This document shows, piece after piece, positions 1-12,448 of a stretch of DNA of 64,000 nt. Position numbers and translations under genes: made by a program. The notes beneath the pieces are model-generated. The model made no database searches. It was not told the origin of the DNA and was given only the letters and a program-made list of their open reading frames with translations. The DNA is from Paragorgia papillata. Its lineage: Eukaryota > Cnidaria > Anthozoa > Scleralcyonacea > Coralliidae. Numbering within the stretch: the first letter of the stretch is position 1; the number at the start of each line of letters is the position of its first letter. The DNA lies in the NCBI GenBank assembly GCA_035771165.1, contig JAWNZC010000119.1, forward strand, positions 673,001-737,000. The letters run 5' to 3'.

Positions 1-57
1 GACGGACGGACGGACGGACGGACGGACAGACAGACAGACAGACAGACAAACAAACAA

Positions 58-89
<32 letters not shown>

Positions 90-490
90 ACCGACAGACA
101 GACAGACAGACAGACAGACCGACAAAAAACAGACAGACAGGCAGATAGACAGACAAACAGACAGACAAACGGACAAATGGACACACAGAAAAATAGACAA
201 ACGGACAAACAGACAAGCGGACAAGCGGACAAACAGACAAACGGAAAAACGGACAAACAGACAAACAGATAAACGGTCAAACAAACAAACAAACAAACAA
301 ACAAACAAACAAACAAACAAACAAACAAACAAACAAACAAGCAAGCAAGCAAACAAACAAACAAACAAACAAACAAACAAACGGACAAGCGGACAAACGG
401 ACAAGCAATCAAACGGACAAACAGATAAACGGACAACAGATAAACGGTTAAACAAACAAACAAACAAACAAACGAACGGACGGACGGACG

Positions 491-529
<39 letters not shown>

Positions 530-530
530 T
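1..530. repeat. Tetranucleotide array (GACG/GACA/AAAC)
   Basis: Tandem tetramers GACG, GACA and AAAC cover the left edge and end near 530, about 100 bp before the first recognisable exon. This is simple sequence in what should be an intron of gene A. No coding content is seen. Confidence 0.95.
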
Positions 531-629
531 AAATGGTAGATTACCAGACAAGAAAATTGTATTTCTAAACGTGTACGATTGTTTTCTATGTATTCACGTT
601 TTCCCTAAGAAGAATCTTTAATTTTCTAG

Positions 630-895
630 CTTTTATGAAGTTATTGCCGTGTCCATCCATAATAATTCAACACCAACTAGATCACCAGATACCTATCGTC
701 CTGAAGAACTGACGCACTACAACGAGGTTAAAGACAACTCTCAATCAACTCCGTATATTGCAGCGACATTTAAAGTCAACCAAGATGAACTCAGCCAAAT
801 ATTTATCTTGGGAGACGGAGTGAAATATTCTAAACTGTATGGAACTGAAACCAAATAGCACTTATCGCGTGTTTCTAAGGTTCTTCAAACATAAG
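630..895 (+). CDS. Gene A: juxtamembrane ectodomain exon of an RPTP-like receptor (partial gene, frameshifted)
   Basis: The exon follows a TTTTCTAG acceptor and ends at ATAAG|GTATG. It begins with FYEVIAVSI and contains IFILGDGVKYSKLYG. It then breaks frame: the reading continues one frame away as LKPNSTYRVFLRFFKHK, the usual end of an RPTP membrane-proximal FN3-like domain. The first frame hits TAG at 856-858. The second frame joins in phase to the next exon, so both halves are real and an indel lies around 838-850 (a lost CT from an ACTCTG-like sequence would explain it). The segment is homologous to gene B exon 11 (44629-44938), which additionally carries an RRRR furin-type insertion here. 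Upstream exons are outside the window. Either the gene is broken or the assembly has an indel error. Confidence 0.8.
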
Positions 896-959
896 GTATG
901 TACATATTCTTCTCAAGTACACATACACCCGTAACATATACATGCGCATGTGTATGTTC

Positions 960-1513
960 ATTCATTCATCCGTTTGTTTGATTGTTTGTTTGTTTGTTTG
1001 TTTGTTTGTCCGTTTGTTTGTTTGTTTATTTGTTTGTTTATTTGTTTGTTTGTTTGTTTGTTTGTTTGTTGGTTTGTTTGTTTGTTTGTTTGCTTGCTTG
1101 CTTGCTTATTTGCTTGCTTGTTTGTTTGTTTGTTTGTTGGTTTGTTTGTTTGTTTGTTTGCTTGCTTGCTTGCTTATTTGCTTGCTTATTTGCTTGCTTG
1201 TTTGTTTGTTTGTTTGTTTGTTTGTTTGTTTGTTTGTTTGTTTGTTTGTCTGTTTCTTTGTTTGTCCGTTTGTTTGTTTGTTTGTTTGTTTGTTTGTTTG
1301 TTTGTTTGTTTGTTTGTTTGTTTGTTTGTTTGTTTGTTTGTTTGTTTGTTTGTTTGCCCGTTCGCTCGTTCGCCCGTCCGCTCGTTTGTTCGTTTGTCCG
1401 TTTGTCCGTTTGTCCGTTTGTCAGTTTGTTCGTTTGTTCGTTCGTTCGTTCGTTCGTTTGTTTGTTTGTTTTTTTGTTTGTTTGTTTGTTTGTTTGTTTG
1501 TTTGTTTGTTTGA
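960..1513. repeat. (TTTG)n array with TTGC blocks
   Basis: Long TTTG tetramer run with interspersed TTGC and TCCG variants inside a gene A intron. Open frames on both strands arise because a 4-bp repeat has no stop in several frames. They are not genes. Confidence 0.95.
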
Positions 1514-1594
1514 AAAGCAGTAAGGTATTTAGAGTGTTGTCTGTATATTTTTGAACTCTTGAGGTAAAACAATGTTGATATATTGTTTTGTTAG

Positions 1595-1670
1595 AATGAT
1601 TTTTATTCAAGTAATTGGAGTCCTCGTGCCAGAACTAATTCTCTGGAAGCTGTTTGCATGAAACGGAAAG
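1595..1670 (+). CDS. Gene A: pre-transmembrane exon
   Basis: A 76-bp exon between GTTTTGTTAG and AAAG|GTAAAT. It reads NDFYSSNWSPRARTNSL and onward, aligning with DSYYSSSWAEPIRT of gene B exon 12 (46228-46315). It enters in phase 0 from the LKPNSTYRVF frame and leaves in phase 1 into the transmembrane exon. It is too small to stand out as an ORF. The phase agreement and homology with gene B support it. Confidence 0.8.
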
Positions 1671-1789
1671 GTAAATGTTTGGAATATTAAATAATCAATC
1701 AATTGATGAAATAAAGAAGTTAGTTGGTTGTTTGATTGATTAATTGATTGATTCTTTTAACGCATGATACATTTATTCGTTAGTTCTTC

Positions 1790-2840
<1,051 letters not shown>

Positions 2841-2917
2841 TTCGTCCGTTCAGCAGTTAATCAATTCTTACTAATTAGGCGATAATTGTACCTATTTTAC
2901 TTTTTTAACTTTTTCAG

Positions 2918-3246
2918 TTATTACTAAATCTGAATCGTCCGACAAAGGATGTTCAAAACCAGTTCTATATGTTGTAATATCCATTTTGTTGGTCATTATT
3001 GCTGTTTTGGTTGTTGTGGTAATCTATGTATACTTGCGTCGTCCGAAGCTGCAGCCTTGCGTAAAGGATTCAGTGGTAAATGTTGAGAACGTAACATTTA
3101 GCGATGGCATTTATGATGAGGTTCAAAATACTAATGCTGACACAGACCTCGAAGTCATTGATTCCAGCGCTTATCAATCATTGGATCTTAGCAAAAAGGG
3201 ACAAGACCAAGACACTTATCAATCTTTGGTCAAACCAACTGTTTAA
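2918..3246 (+). CDS. Gene A: terminal exon, transmembrane segment and tyrosine-motif tail
   Basis: The exon starts after TTTTTCAG and ends at TAA (3244-3246). It encodes a short extracellular stretch (VITKSESSDKGCSKP), a hydrophobic helix of about 25 residues, the stop-transfer RRPK, and a tail of about 70 residues. The tail has three tyrosine motifs: IYDEV, AYQSL and TYQSL. The two YQSL motifs are 11 residues apart (YxxL-x11-YxxL), close to ITAM spacing. No PTP or kinase domain follows. The position matches gene B's transmembrane exon (48274-48358), so gene A is a paralogue that keeps the stalk and membrane anchor but lacks the phosphatase. Inference: it signals through recruited SH2 proteins. 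The first two bases complete a codon begun by exon 1595-1670. Confidence 0.88.
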
Positions 3247-3249
3247 AAA

Positions 3250-3818
3250 CTGATGAAAATATTGTTGGCAATGTTTTTGCATAATCCTTAAGTTGTTATG
3301 GTAGTTAGTAATCGTGCAAAGTTTTATATTAAAATTCGTTTAAGTAAAGGTGATATTTTACGTGTGAAGTTTGTATTTTAGAGCGCCGCCATTAAAATGA
3401 CCGTGTTTGAGAAAAATGAGTCAAGGAGAACTTATGACGTCATAGACACAATAACAACAATGACGCTTTTGTTGATAACAACAATGATCTTTTGTTTTTA
3501 TTGAGTCTATGACGTCATAAGTTCTCCTCAACTCATTCTTCTCAAACACGGCCAATTTAACTCTTTATTGGCCAGGTTTGCAGGAGCTCTCCCCTTGACG
3601 AGTAAAATCGTCTGGCTTTAGCCAGAGTAAAATTAATAAGTTGCCAAAAGGCAACTGTGGCCAGTAAAGGGTTAAATGGCAGAGCTCCAAAATACAAACT
3701 TCGCACGTAAAAATGCAACTTTGTTTTTGAGAATTTCGAAATGAAACTTTGCACAATTGCCAACTATCATAATATATTTAATATTAAGCAGAAACATTAC
3801 CAACAGTATTTTCATCAG
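3250..3818. mobile_element. Foldback element overlapping the gene A 3' UTR
   Basis: The left arm (starting CTGATGAAAATA, four bases after the stop codon) and the right arm (ending TATTTTCATCAG) are inverted copies of about 200 bp around a centre near 3470. Arm features include GACGTCATA and AAGTTTGTATTTT. The right arm is lengthened by hairpin MITE 3557-3675. The 11-bp TTTAAAAACTG occurs at 3242-3252 and 3827-3837, possibly a target duplication that would include the stop codon. No polyadenylation site was assigned. Confidence 0.75.
3557..3675 (+). mobile_element. Hairpin MITE family, copy 1
   Basis: Bounded by TTAACTCTTTA and a complementary TAAAGGGTTAA, with inner arms TTGGCC/GGCCAG. The core has AAAATCGTCTGGCTTTAGCCAGA, where CTGGC-TTTA-GCCAG forms a small hairpin. 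Six other copies share this core in the window. Confidence 0.75.
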
Positions 3819-4187
3819 ATAACCACTTTAAAAACTGGGTTTTTTTATGCCACGTATTTTTGGTGAAAAGCGTTTAAAACCCTAGAAATGTTTGTCCTAA
3901 CACTCAAGTGGTGTTATTTTAGCATTATGGTGCAGCTTCTGGAATTAAAGAACCTTTTTATTAGCTTTTAGGGGTTCGGGCAAATATCAAAAAATATAAA
4001 AATAGACACGCCCAGACGGGCATGTATCTATTGCCCATTTGTGACAAAATTGATGGAATTGTATGCTTGTAACAACCTTGTATTAAATCGATCTACTGTA
4101 GAGCTGAACAAGATTTTTGACGAAATTGTCTATGCTCACAGACCATGCTGTGTTTTAGCTTGAAAAAAAGAAAAACTCAGACAAAAG

Positions 4188-4330
4188 CCATCAAGACACA
4201 GGAGGCTAAGCACTAGCAACTCTACTCATATCTGGCATGAGTTCCAAGCCCGGACAGGTGGTCACCCATTCAAGTACTAAATCAATCTAATTGGGCTTTA
4301 CTCCGGTCCTCAGTGGTGAGAGCCAGTGCA
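4188..4330 (-). mobile_element. 5S-rRNA-related SINE fragment
   Basis: The reverse complement contains TTTAGTACTTGAATGGGTGACCACCTG followed by CGGGCTTGGAACTCAT and GAGTAGAGTTG. The first part matches the 5S rRNA 3' half (GTTAGTACTTGGATGGGTGACCGCC). The second part is shared with the better preserved copy at 53105-53510. This is a diverged SINE remnant and not a 5S gene. Confidence 0.75.
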
Positions 4331-4660
4331 CATCCCGGTTTGGGTTGCTGGGGGGTTGTGGTTATGGTTAGTGTTGCTGGGGGGGTTGTGGTTATGGTTA
4401 TGGTTGCTGGGGGGGGGGTTTGGTTAGGTTTAGGGTCAGGTTTAGAGGTTGGGGTCAGGGTTGGGAATTATTTCTTTAAAATTCACGATTATTGTTAATT
4501 CTAGGCCAGTTCACAATTAATTATGATCATGAATTCTAGATGCGAAAATACGCTCCATGATCCGGATGAAGCTCAAATTATTCTCAAAATAGTGTAGGGC
4601 CACAGGTTTATCAGTACTTTACTGTCACGTGTTTTACCCTCGGTAAATAAAGTTGTTATG

Positions 4661-5012
4661 TAACTTATGTCATGTCATGTTATGTTATGTTATGTTATGT
4701 CATGTCATGTTATGTCATGTCATGTCATGTCATGTCATGTCATGTTATGTTATGTTATGTTATGTTCTGTTCTGTTCTGTGCTGTTCTGTTCTGTTCTGT
4801 TCTGTTATGTCATGTCATGTCATGTCATGTCATGTCATGTCATGTCATGTCATGTCATGTCATGTCATGTCATGTCATGTCATGTCATGTCATGTCATGT
4901 CATGTCATGTCATGTCATGTCATGTCATGTCATGTCATGTCATGTCATGTCATGTTATGTTATGTTATGTTATGTTATGTTATGTTATGTTATGTTATGT
5001 CATGTTATGTTA
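4661..5012. repeat. Pentanucleotide array ATGTC/ATGTT/CTGTT
   Basis: Blocks run ATGTT, ATGTC, CTGTT, ATGTC (long), ATGTT, a roughly mirror-ordered layout. Cys/His/Met repeat ORFs here are translation artefacts. Confidence 0.95.
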
Positions 5013-6349
5013 TATATATGTTATTTCCCGGCTTGGAGGTCCGTATAGAAAAATATTTGCCCGAGGTCTTAAAAACGGCCCGAGGCCGCATATTTATTTT
5101 TTTGTTAATCGACAATTTATAATTTACATAATTAGGTAAATTGGCATAATTAAATTAATTTGCGTAATCGTGATGACGTTCACGTGATATTCAAAAGTCC
5201 AAAGTTTATCGTTTGACAGTAAACAACTGCCGACATGCAGTCTGACAGCCAGTGAAAGGAAGCTTGGAAACCTTTTTTGTGATAAAAAAGGTCAAAACTT
5301 GAAGATCTAGTTACGAATTGAAGTCAGAATGCAGTCCGAGTGTTTTTAAAGTTTAGTTCATAAAGATTCTTCGTCGTTCTTCTTCGTCACTTGCTCGTTT
5401 TTAGTGCAAAGTTTCTGCGAAAGTTTGCAGTATTGTGATGGTGGGCGAAAATTCACATGATACATACATACATAGATAGTGTAAACTTTTCCGGGGGGTG
5501 TACCAAGTTTACCGACATATAAATTGTCGTGCTTGGATGAATAATATCGTTGTTTTAATAGGTACTAAGGTACTAATAGTACTGATAACTAAGGCAATTA
5601 AGTAAATTATTTGCGGGTATCTCTTGAAAGACTTAAGTCAAATATTGCATTTTATCTTGAAGTATGTCGGGTATAAAATCAGAATATAATATTTTCCTCT
5701 GGGTGTCTTCCCCCCGGTTTGGTTAGAATCTTACTGCGCACGCGCGAAACTAATTTTATGTTTTTAACAGCAGACGCAGTGTTTCCACTTTGCTGGAAAT
5801 TTCCTGATTCTCAGGAAATCCTGACTTGAAAAGGAATTTTTCAGGGTGAGTTAAAATCTCAGGAAAATCAGGAAATCTCAGAAAATCTAAGTAGATCGAG
5901 AAAATGTTAAAGAAATTTTAACTTTTTAACGTGAATATTTAGCTTTCTGTTGTTCGCAGTTCACCTGCAGTGGCCTGGTTTATATTTCCCATCATTACTG
6001 TCGGAGGGAGGGGTAGGGTTACAAATGGAACCAATGAACAATTAGATTTAGTGTTTATACTAACGGTGATAGTTGAGTTCGTGGGCTCTAATTACGCGTC
6101 ATTTATGATTATAAAAATATGAATGTATTTTACAATTGCTAAAAAGTTTTAAATAAAAGTTAAAACAAAAAAATGTAAGCGCTATTGGACTATTTCATCA
6201 TTTTTGTTAATTTCATAATCATACAGCCTGCGAGCAGGCTCATTTGATCTAAATAAAATATCAGGAAATTTCAGGACAACAAAACAGGAAATCTGGATTT
6301 CAGTTGTGGAAGCATTGAGCAGACGATATAATGGCGGATACACAAGAAG
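5013..6349. other. Intergenic, no gene recognised
   Basis: AT-rich sequence without splice-bounded coding similarity. A run of AGGAAAATCAGGAAATC-like short repeats occurs near 5790-5890. Nothing functional is recognised. Confidence 0.6.
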
Positions 6350-7110
6350 GCACTTGCGGCTAGAGAAAGGAATCCAGTCCGGACTGTGATTGGTCAAGAT
6401 TAGCTTCGGGTATTATCGGAAAAAGTAACATCGGAAGAAAATCGTGTAGTATCGTATTTCTGTCGCGCGAGACTGTCGAGAACATGAACTGTGCATGAAC
6501 TAGTACCACTGGTATGGAGTCTTTATATAATATAATTTATATAATACTCAATATAACGCAATACGACTATAGTATGGAGTCACAAACCATGAGAATGATC
6601 TGTGATGTCCCCATGATGGAGTAGGCAAAGGTTTAAGCAAAGTACGATAATTTAGGGTTAGGATTCAGGACATTTTCTCTTCCTAAAATTTCATAACCAT
6701 TATTTTTAATTCACAAAACCTGTCATTATAATATATAAATTATAACGTATTATAATATTTTGAACTCTTAGGTAACCCTTGCTGGACTTTGGACCCTTCT
6801 CTGTCGTATATTTTTCGCTGTAAATATAAATGAAAGCAACGAGTGTTTTGCTGTGATGTTTATACCGTTTGTAAAGATCGGTGCTTTAGATAAACCGCCC
6901 ATGAAAACTATGATCTCTGGCCATGACTGATGACTCTATACTATATATAGTTCTAGTTCTTGACAGTCGCCAACGTATTAATATTATACCGAAAGAACTA
7001 AGATACTATACGATTTTCTTCCGATGTTATTTTTTCCCGATCATACCCGAAGCTAATCTTGACCAATCACAGTCCGGACTGGATTCCTTTCTCTGGCCGC
7101 AAGTCAAGAA
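6350..7110. mobile_element. Foldback (MITE-like) element, about 760 bp
   Basis: The left arm (about 6350-6460, with CCAGTCCGGACTGTGATTGG) is inverted at about 6990-7110 (CCAATCACAGTCCGGACTGG). Further inward, weaker matches continue (GACTGTCGAGAACATGAACT versus AGTTCTTGACAGTC). The centre is AT-rich and noncoding. Confidence 0.75.
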
Positions 7111-8220
7111 GGCGCGACCGACAAGCGATTAATGGAGACAGATGGAGAGAAGAGGTGATTAATTTTCTTGTCAAAATAAGGACTATGCGGTCTAATTAAA
7201 TATGGTCTGAGCGAAAGGATTAAATTTTCACATGTATTTCGAGGTAAGCGTATGTTTTTATTAGTTTCTATTTCACTGTTGACGAATAGCGCCCAGCCGC
7301 CCAACTGCTATTTTTAAAATTTATAGAGTCAAACTAGAGATTTGCTTAAGGGTGGTATGATATTAGCCGTTCAGGTATGATGAACTAAGGGTAACGATAA
7401 ACTCAGTTGTGGACTGGTGTGATTCTGTCCACAATCATCGTCTTTTGTTTTGGTCGTTTGTGTTGCCCGTTGCCGTGTTTATATTAAAATAATCTGTATC
7501 ACATTTCAGCTTCAGGGAGAGGTTTAGTTTTAATTTTCATCCTTTTTTCGCCTCTTCACGGTTTGGTGATTTCCAAAACTTTAGACACAACTTACATTTT
7601 CATACTAAGGCCTATGACAAAATTACAAATCACAAACGACGTGTTTCCCAAGGATACGCTGTATAAAGGCCAGTTCATGTAGTGTCTATTCTCAAGCCGT
7701 AGCCAGTTTTTCTTTGCCAACATTTATATAAATTTCAAAAACTCATTAATAATTCATGAGGAAAACACAAAGGAAATCAGTACCATGTCCGTGGTTTTAT
7801 ACCTGATAAAACTTCTTGACGTCAGAAAGAATACTAATGAACATACAACTTTATATAAAGAATACTAATGAACATACAATTTTATATAAAGAATACTAAT
7901 GAACATAACATCCAACAACGAATCGTTTTCGAAGCTATTCAAAACACTCGCATCACGTGTTTTATCAGATCTAAAACACTCGGGCTGCGCTCTCGTGGTT
8001 TTAAATCTGATAAAACACTCCTGCTCGTGTTTTGAATATTACAAAGTATTAAATGTGTATTTAAATAATCAGCGCTTGAGAAGTCGGCTGTTTGCACGTA
8101 TGCATGTCCCTGTACTTTAGTAATATCATGCAACATTTATAAGATGATCAGCCAGTTTACAATTTACACATTGTTTGGAAATTATCGCTCAAAATCTGAA
8201 GTAAAAATTAGATTTCGAAA
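7111..8220. other. Intergenic with fragments of a dispersed element
   Basis: At about 7735-8035, pieces such as CAAAAACTCATTAATAATTCATGAGG and GTTTTATCAGATCTAAAACACTC match the larger element at 43206-44470. A 35-bp unit AAAGAATACTAATGAACATA is repeated three times near 7828-7910. No gene is seen. Confidence 0.6.
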
Positions 8221-8514
8221 TTAATTGATGCATTAAAATTTCTTCATGAGAATATTTTAAAACATTGTGATACCCCTATTATTATGCTTGGTGATTTTAA
8301 TATAAATTTAATGGAAAATTCATCTGAGAAAAAAGCTCTTTCTAAATATCTTAGTGAACAAGAACATTATGCACATCTTGTTAATGAAGTAACAACTGAC
8401 TATAAAACTCAAATTGATCATATTTACACAAATAGTCCTCATAGAATTTACTCTAGTGGTGCTCTTGAATCTTACTTTAGTGATCATAAACCTATCCTTG
8501 CATCTGTGGCATGA
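8221..8514 (+). pseudogene. Endonuclease/exonuclease/phosphatase-domain fragment of a transposable element
   Basis: An open frame of 97 codons reads LIDALKFLHENIL and onward, with IIMLGDFNINL, then TQIDHIYTN and YFSDHKPI. These are the GDFN, DHI and SDHKP motifs of the C-terminal half of an AP-endonuclease-like (EEP) domain. The frame has no start of its own and no flanking RT or helicase, so it is an orphan fragment. The source could be a non-LTR retrotransposon or an endonuclease-bearing Helitron-type element; the sequence does not decide. Confidence 0.7.
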
Positions 8515-8775
8515 TTCATGTACTTAAAATATGATAAATTAACAAAAAAATGTACATAATTATACGTTATCTATAGCAATAAGAGAGCGATTAAATACCA
8601 TAGAGTGAATAGTAGTACATGTATACTAAACAGTATTTAAAAATTCCTAAAATTTATTTGTCAATCTTTTTCTCCAAATACAAACAAGTCACCTCAACCG
8701 CTTCCCCAGCCAAGTGGCAGGGGTAAAGAAACTCCTATTGGATAGGGGACCGGAGGCTGAACTATAGCTGCCCGC

Positions 8776-11041
8776 TCTTTCCACTGGCAGGAACAAGGTG
8801 TGTTATAGGTAAGTCTTCTTTTAATTATTTACCCCCTTTAAAGTTTACCATTCCCAGTCACATAATCTGATTAAAAATAATTTACTGACTAACTGACTAA
8901 TTTTATCAATTTACATTCCAGCTAAAAAGTTGAAAAATGGTACATGATTGGTAATCAACGTACTGTAACTTAAAGAGTGAAAATCAAGTGTACATCCAAA
9001 GCAAGTTTTATTCAGTTGGACATCAAGTAAAGTCATGTTGTCAAAACAAAAATACTGTACTTGTCAAACGGTGATGGCGCTGTCACAGTGAAATGTGTTA
9101 CCCCGTGAAATCTGTTACCCGGACATGCTCCCTGGGTGTAATTTCCTATAGACTCCAGTCTTTCAATCATTATTCCATTATTTCCTTTTGCTGATATACA
9201 TGCAATGAAAAAAAAAGAACTATCATGATCTATTAAAATTAATTTTTGTGGGTTTATAACAACATGTTTTATTTAAAAAGTTCTGAGCTTTTGGTCAATG
9301 ACCTCGGACCGTCTTCAGAGATAGTTACATTACAATCAAACCGGATGTTCTTTTCGCAATATTGTTAGGAACATTGCACTTGGTAAAAATTCACTTCTAT
9401 TGAAAGTCAGAACAACTAACTTTAAGTAAACTTTGTGTTATGTGAAGTTCGATATTTAAAATGCGAATTTGTAGCAACTTGCCAAGGAGTCGCCGTGTAT
9501 CTTTAGCTAGTCAACATTGACTTTTTTAAAAGAAACATTTATCGTGATCTTAACAACTCGTTGTATTTTAAGCCCACCCGAAATTTATTTAAATTTCTGG
9601 CAAAAGCGCGCGTTGCTACAGAGAAAATTACCATTAATTCCGGTATCGAGACATTTCTAGTCTCCTCCGCAGACGTTCTTTTAAAGTTGTACGATTAAAC
9701 TACCAGGTAGCCTCCGTGGGTAACAGATTTCACGGGGTAACACATTTCACTGTGACAGCGCTCTGCCTAATGGATGAATGTCTCTCATGTTACCATGCAA
9801 CAAACTAATACGCCTCAAAGCATTAATTTACAAGTAATATTTGGCATTTCACTTGATTAAACTGGATGTTCTATGGATGTTCGTCGCAACTAAAGTCGTG
9901 TCAAAAGCAAAATACTGTATTTGTCAAACGGTAATGGCTCTGCCTTTGGATGAATGTCTCTCATATTACAATAAATGCTCTGTGCAAACAGTCTGCATAT
10001 AGATACCCATTACAGATCATAAACCTTCAAAGGATAAAAAACAGTGTACCGTTCATGTACTGTACAGCAATGACAAAGATGACCAATCAACCTGAAAGAT
10101 TGTGGACTTTGCCCGTATAAACTTTAAGATTAAATCCTGCGATTCATTCCATTTAAAAACTACCGACTATATACAGATGAAGGATTAGTCAACATCAGTC
10201 GTTTAAAATGGCTAAAAAATTGAACTACAGTATCACACATCTGATTCCTTACTGACTACTCAGGGAAACTTAATAACATTCCACATATTCTAGCAGAACA
10301 AAGAAAAATTTAGCTCTACTAAATGCTGGATTAACTGTTTAACTGAACTAGCTGGGCCTCCTCTTTCTGCTGGCAGGAACAAGGTGTGTTATAGGTAAGT
10401 CTTCTTTTAATTATTTACCTTCTTTAAATTTTACCACTCCCATTCACTTAGTGTTGCTTAATCTGATTAAAAATAATTTACTGATTAACTGACTAATTTC
10501 ATCAATTTACATTGCAGGTAAAAAGTGGGAAAAATGGCACACGATTGGTAATCAACCTACTGCAACTCTAAAAGAGTGAAAATCAAGTGTACATCCTAAA
10601 CAAGTCTTATTCCGTTGGACATCAACTAAAGGCATGTTGTTGAAACAAAAATACTGTACTTGTCAAACGGGGATGGATCTACTGTGCAAACAGTCTGCAT
10701 ATAGATACCCATTGCAGATTATAAACCTTCAAAGGATAAAAAAAACAGTGCACTATTCATGTACTGTACAGCAATGACAGGTTGACCAATCAGCCTCAAA
10801 GATTGTGGATTTTTCCTGTATAAACGTTAAGATTAAATCCTACGATTCATTCCATTTAAAAAATACCGACCATATACAGATGAATGATTAGTCAACACCA
10901 ATAATTTAAAATGGCTAAAACCTGAACTATGACACATTTCATTCCTTACTGACTACTCAGGAAAACTTAATAACATTCCACATGTTCCAACAGAACGAGG
11001 AAAAATTGAGCTCTACTAATTAATGCTGGATTAACTGTTTA
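8776..11041 (+). repeat. Segmental tandem duplication, about 0.9 kb unit
   Basis: The sequence starting CACTGGCAGGAACAAGGTGTG (about 8776) recurs at about 10367. Blocks such as CTGTGCAAACAGTCTGCATA and AAAATACTGTACTTGTCAAACGG recur two or three times in order (near 9045, 9910 and 10645 for the latter). The first unit is lengthened by an inserted MITE (9079-9759). No coding potential is recognised. Confidence 0.8.
9079..9759. mobile_element. 681-bp MITE with long TIRs and identified empty site
   Basis: Termini read GCTGTCACAGTGAAATGTG and the inverse CACATTTCACTGTGACAGC. The inverted match continues through GTTACCCCGTGAAATCTGTTACCC. It is flanked by GC on both sides, while the paralogous duplicate at about 9925-9950 reads ATGGCTCTGCC without the element. 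This fixes both the boundaries and a 2-bp target duplication. No transposase is present. Confidence 0.88.
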
Positions 11042-11900
11042 TCAATAATGTAAACTAGAACTTAAATACATACATACATACAGCAGTTAAATTGAAACGT
11101 GTAACTATCAGAAAGATTTTTTCATGCTGTATCCTCAAGACTTTTCATTGAATTGTACAATGTATTACATGTACATACATGTATCGTCCAATTTAAAGCA
11201 AAATAAATCATTTGAAATGTAAAAAGCTCAAGTGTTTTTTTATGTCCAAATACAGTACTGTTAATTGCTCTACGAAACTTTGCACTATCCTTGGGTTCTA
11301 GTTGGCTGTTCGCTTGGAATCGAAAGTCGCTTTGAAATATACTGGCTGACTGCAATGTTGAAGGTGTGTTGTTATAGTTGGACAACAGAAGAAAAACAGT
11401 GTAGTGTCAAAAGGTTTCAGCTTTTCTGTCTTCTCGTGGTATGTTTTTTTTATATATACTTCTATATAGTTTCATTTAGTGATTTAAAATACTGTGTTCA
11501 CAAGTTTGTCGGTATGTTTTGCCTACCGTTTTAAACTGTTTTCATACGTCGTTGAGCAATAATACTTTAAAACTTTATAAATGTCGCTCGTAAATTTTGC
11601 TTGTCTTAGTTTTCCCAGCGTTTCTTTTAAAATTCGCTGTTTTCATATGCAGTTGTCAAAACCCATTTGGATAATAAAACTAATTTGCATCCCCGTAGCT
11701 CTCTGCTAAATATATTTGTTCTGTGGCAAGCGAAATAGTTATAAAAATCGATCAATTTTAAATGACAGAATGTAAAACTTTTTTGTTTTTGTTTTCAAAT
11801 CCACAGCGGTCCGTATCGGGGTCCGTATCCTAGGATACGGACCGCTCGCTAGCTAGCCAATCAGAGCGCGCGAATCAGATGGATACCGGGCCGCAATAAA
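11042..11900. other. Intergenic; perfect 24-bp palindrome at 11820-11843
   Basis: No gene is recognised. Just before the pentamer array, GGTCCGTATCCT at 11820 is followed by its exact reverse complement, and AGCGGTCCGTATC is repeated just upstream. It looks like the end of a foldback element. Confidence 0.6.
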
Positions 11901-11901
11901 A

Positions 11902-12448
11902 TATGTTATGTTATGTTATGTTATGTTATGTTACGTTATGTTATGTTATATTACGTTAGGTTACGTCACGTCACGTCACGTCACGTCACGTCACGTCACG
12001 TCACGTCACGTCACGTCACTTCACGTCACGTCACGTCACGTCACGTCACGTCACGTCACGTCACGTCACGTCACGTCACGTCACGTCACGTCACGTCACG
12101 TCACGTCACGTTACGTTACGTTACGTTACGTTACGTTACGTTACGTTTGTTATGTTATGTTATGTTATGTTATGTTATGTTATGTTATGTTATGTTATGT
12201 TATGTTGTTATGTTATGTTATGTTATGTTATGTTATGTTATGTTATGTTATGTTATGTTATGTTATGTTATGTTATGTTATGTTATGTTATGTTATGTTA
12301 TGTTATGTTATGTTATGTTATGTTATGTTATGTGATGTGATGTGATGTTATGTTATGTTATGTTATGTTATGTTATGTTATGTTATGTTAAGTTATGTTA
12401 TGTTATGTTACATTACGTTATGTTATGTTACGTTATGTTATGTTATGT
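11902..12448. repeat. Pentanucleotide array TTATG/TTACG/TCACG
   Basis: The order is TTATG, then TCACG (about 30 units), TTACG, then a long TTATG block, with a frame slip near 12205. The central block carries a CpG in every unit. Repeat ORFs here are not genes. Confidence 0.95.
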
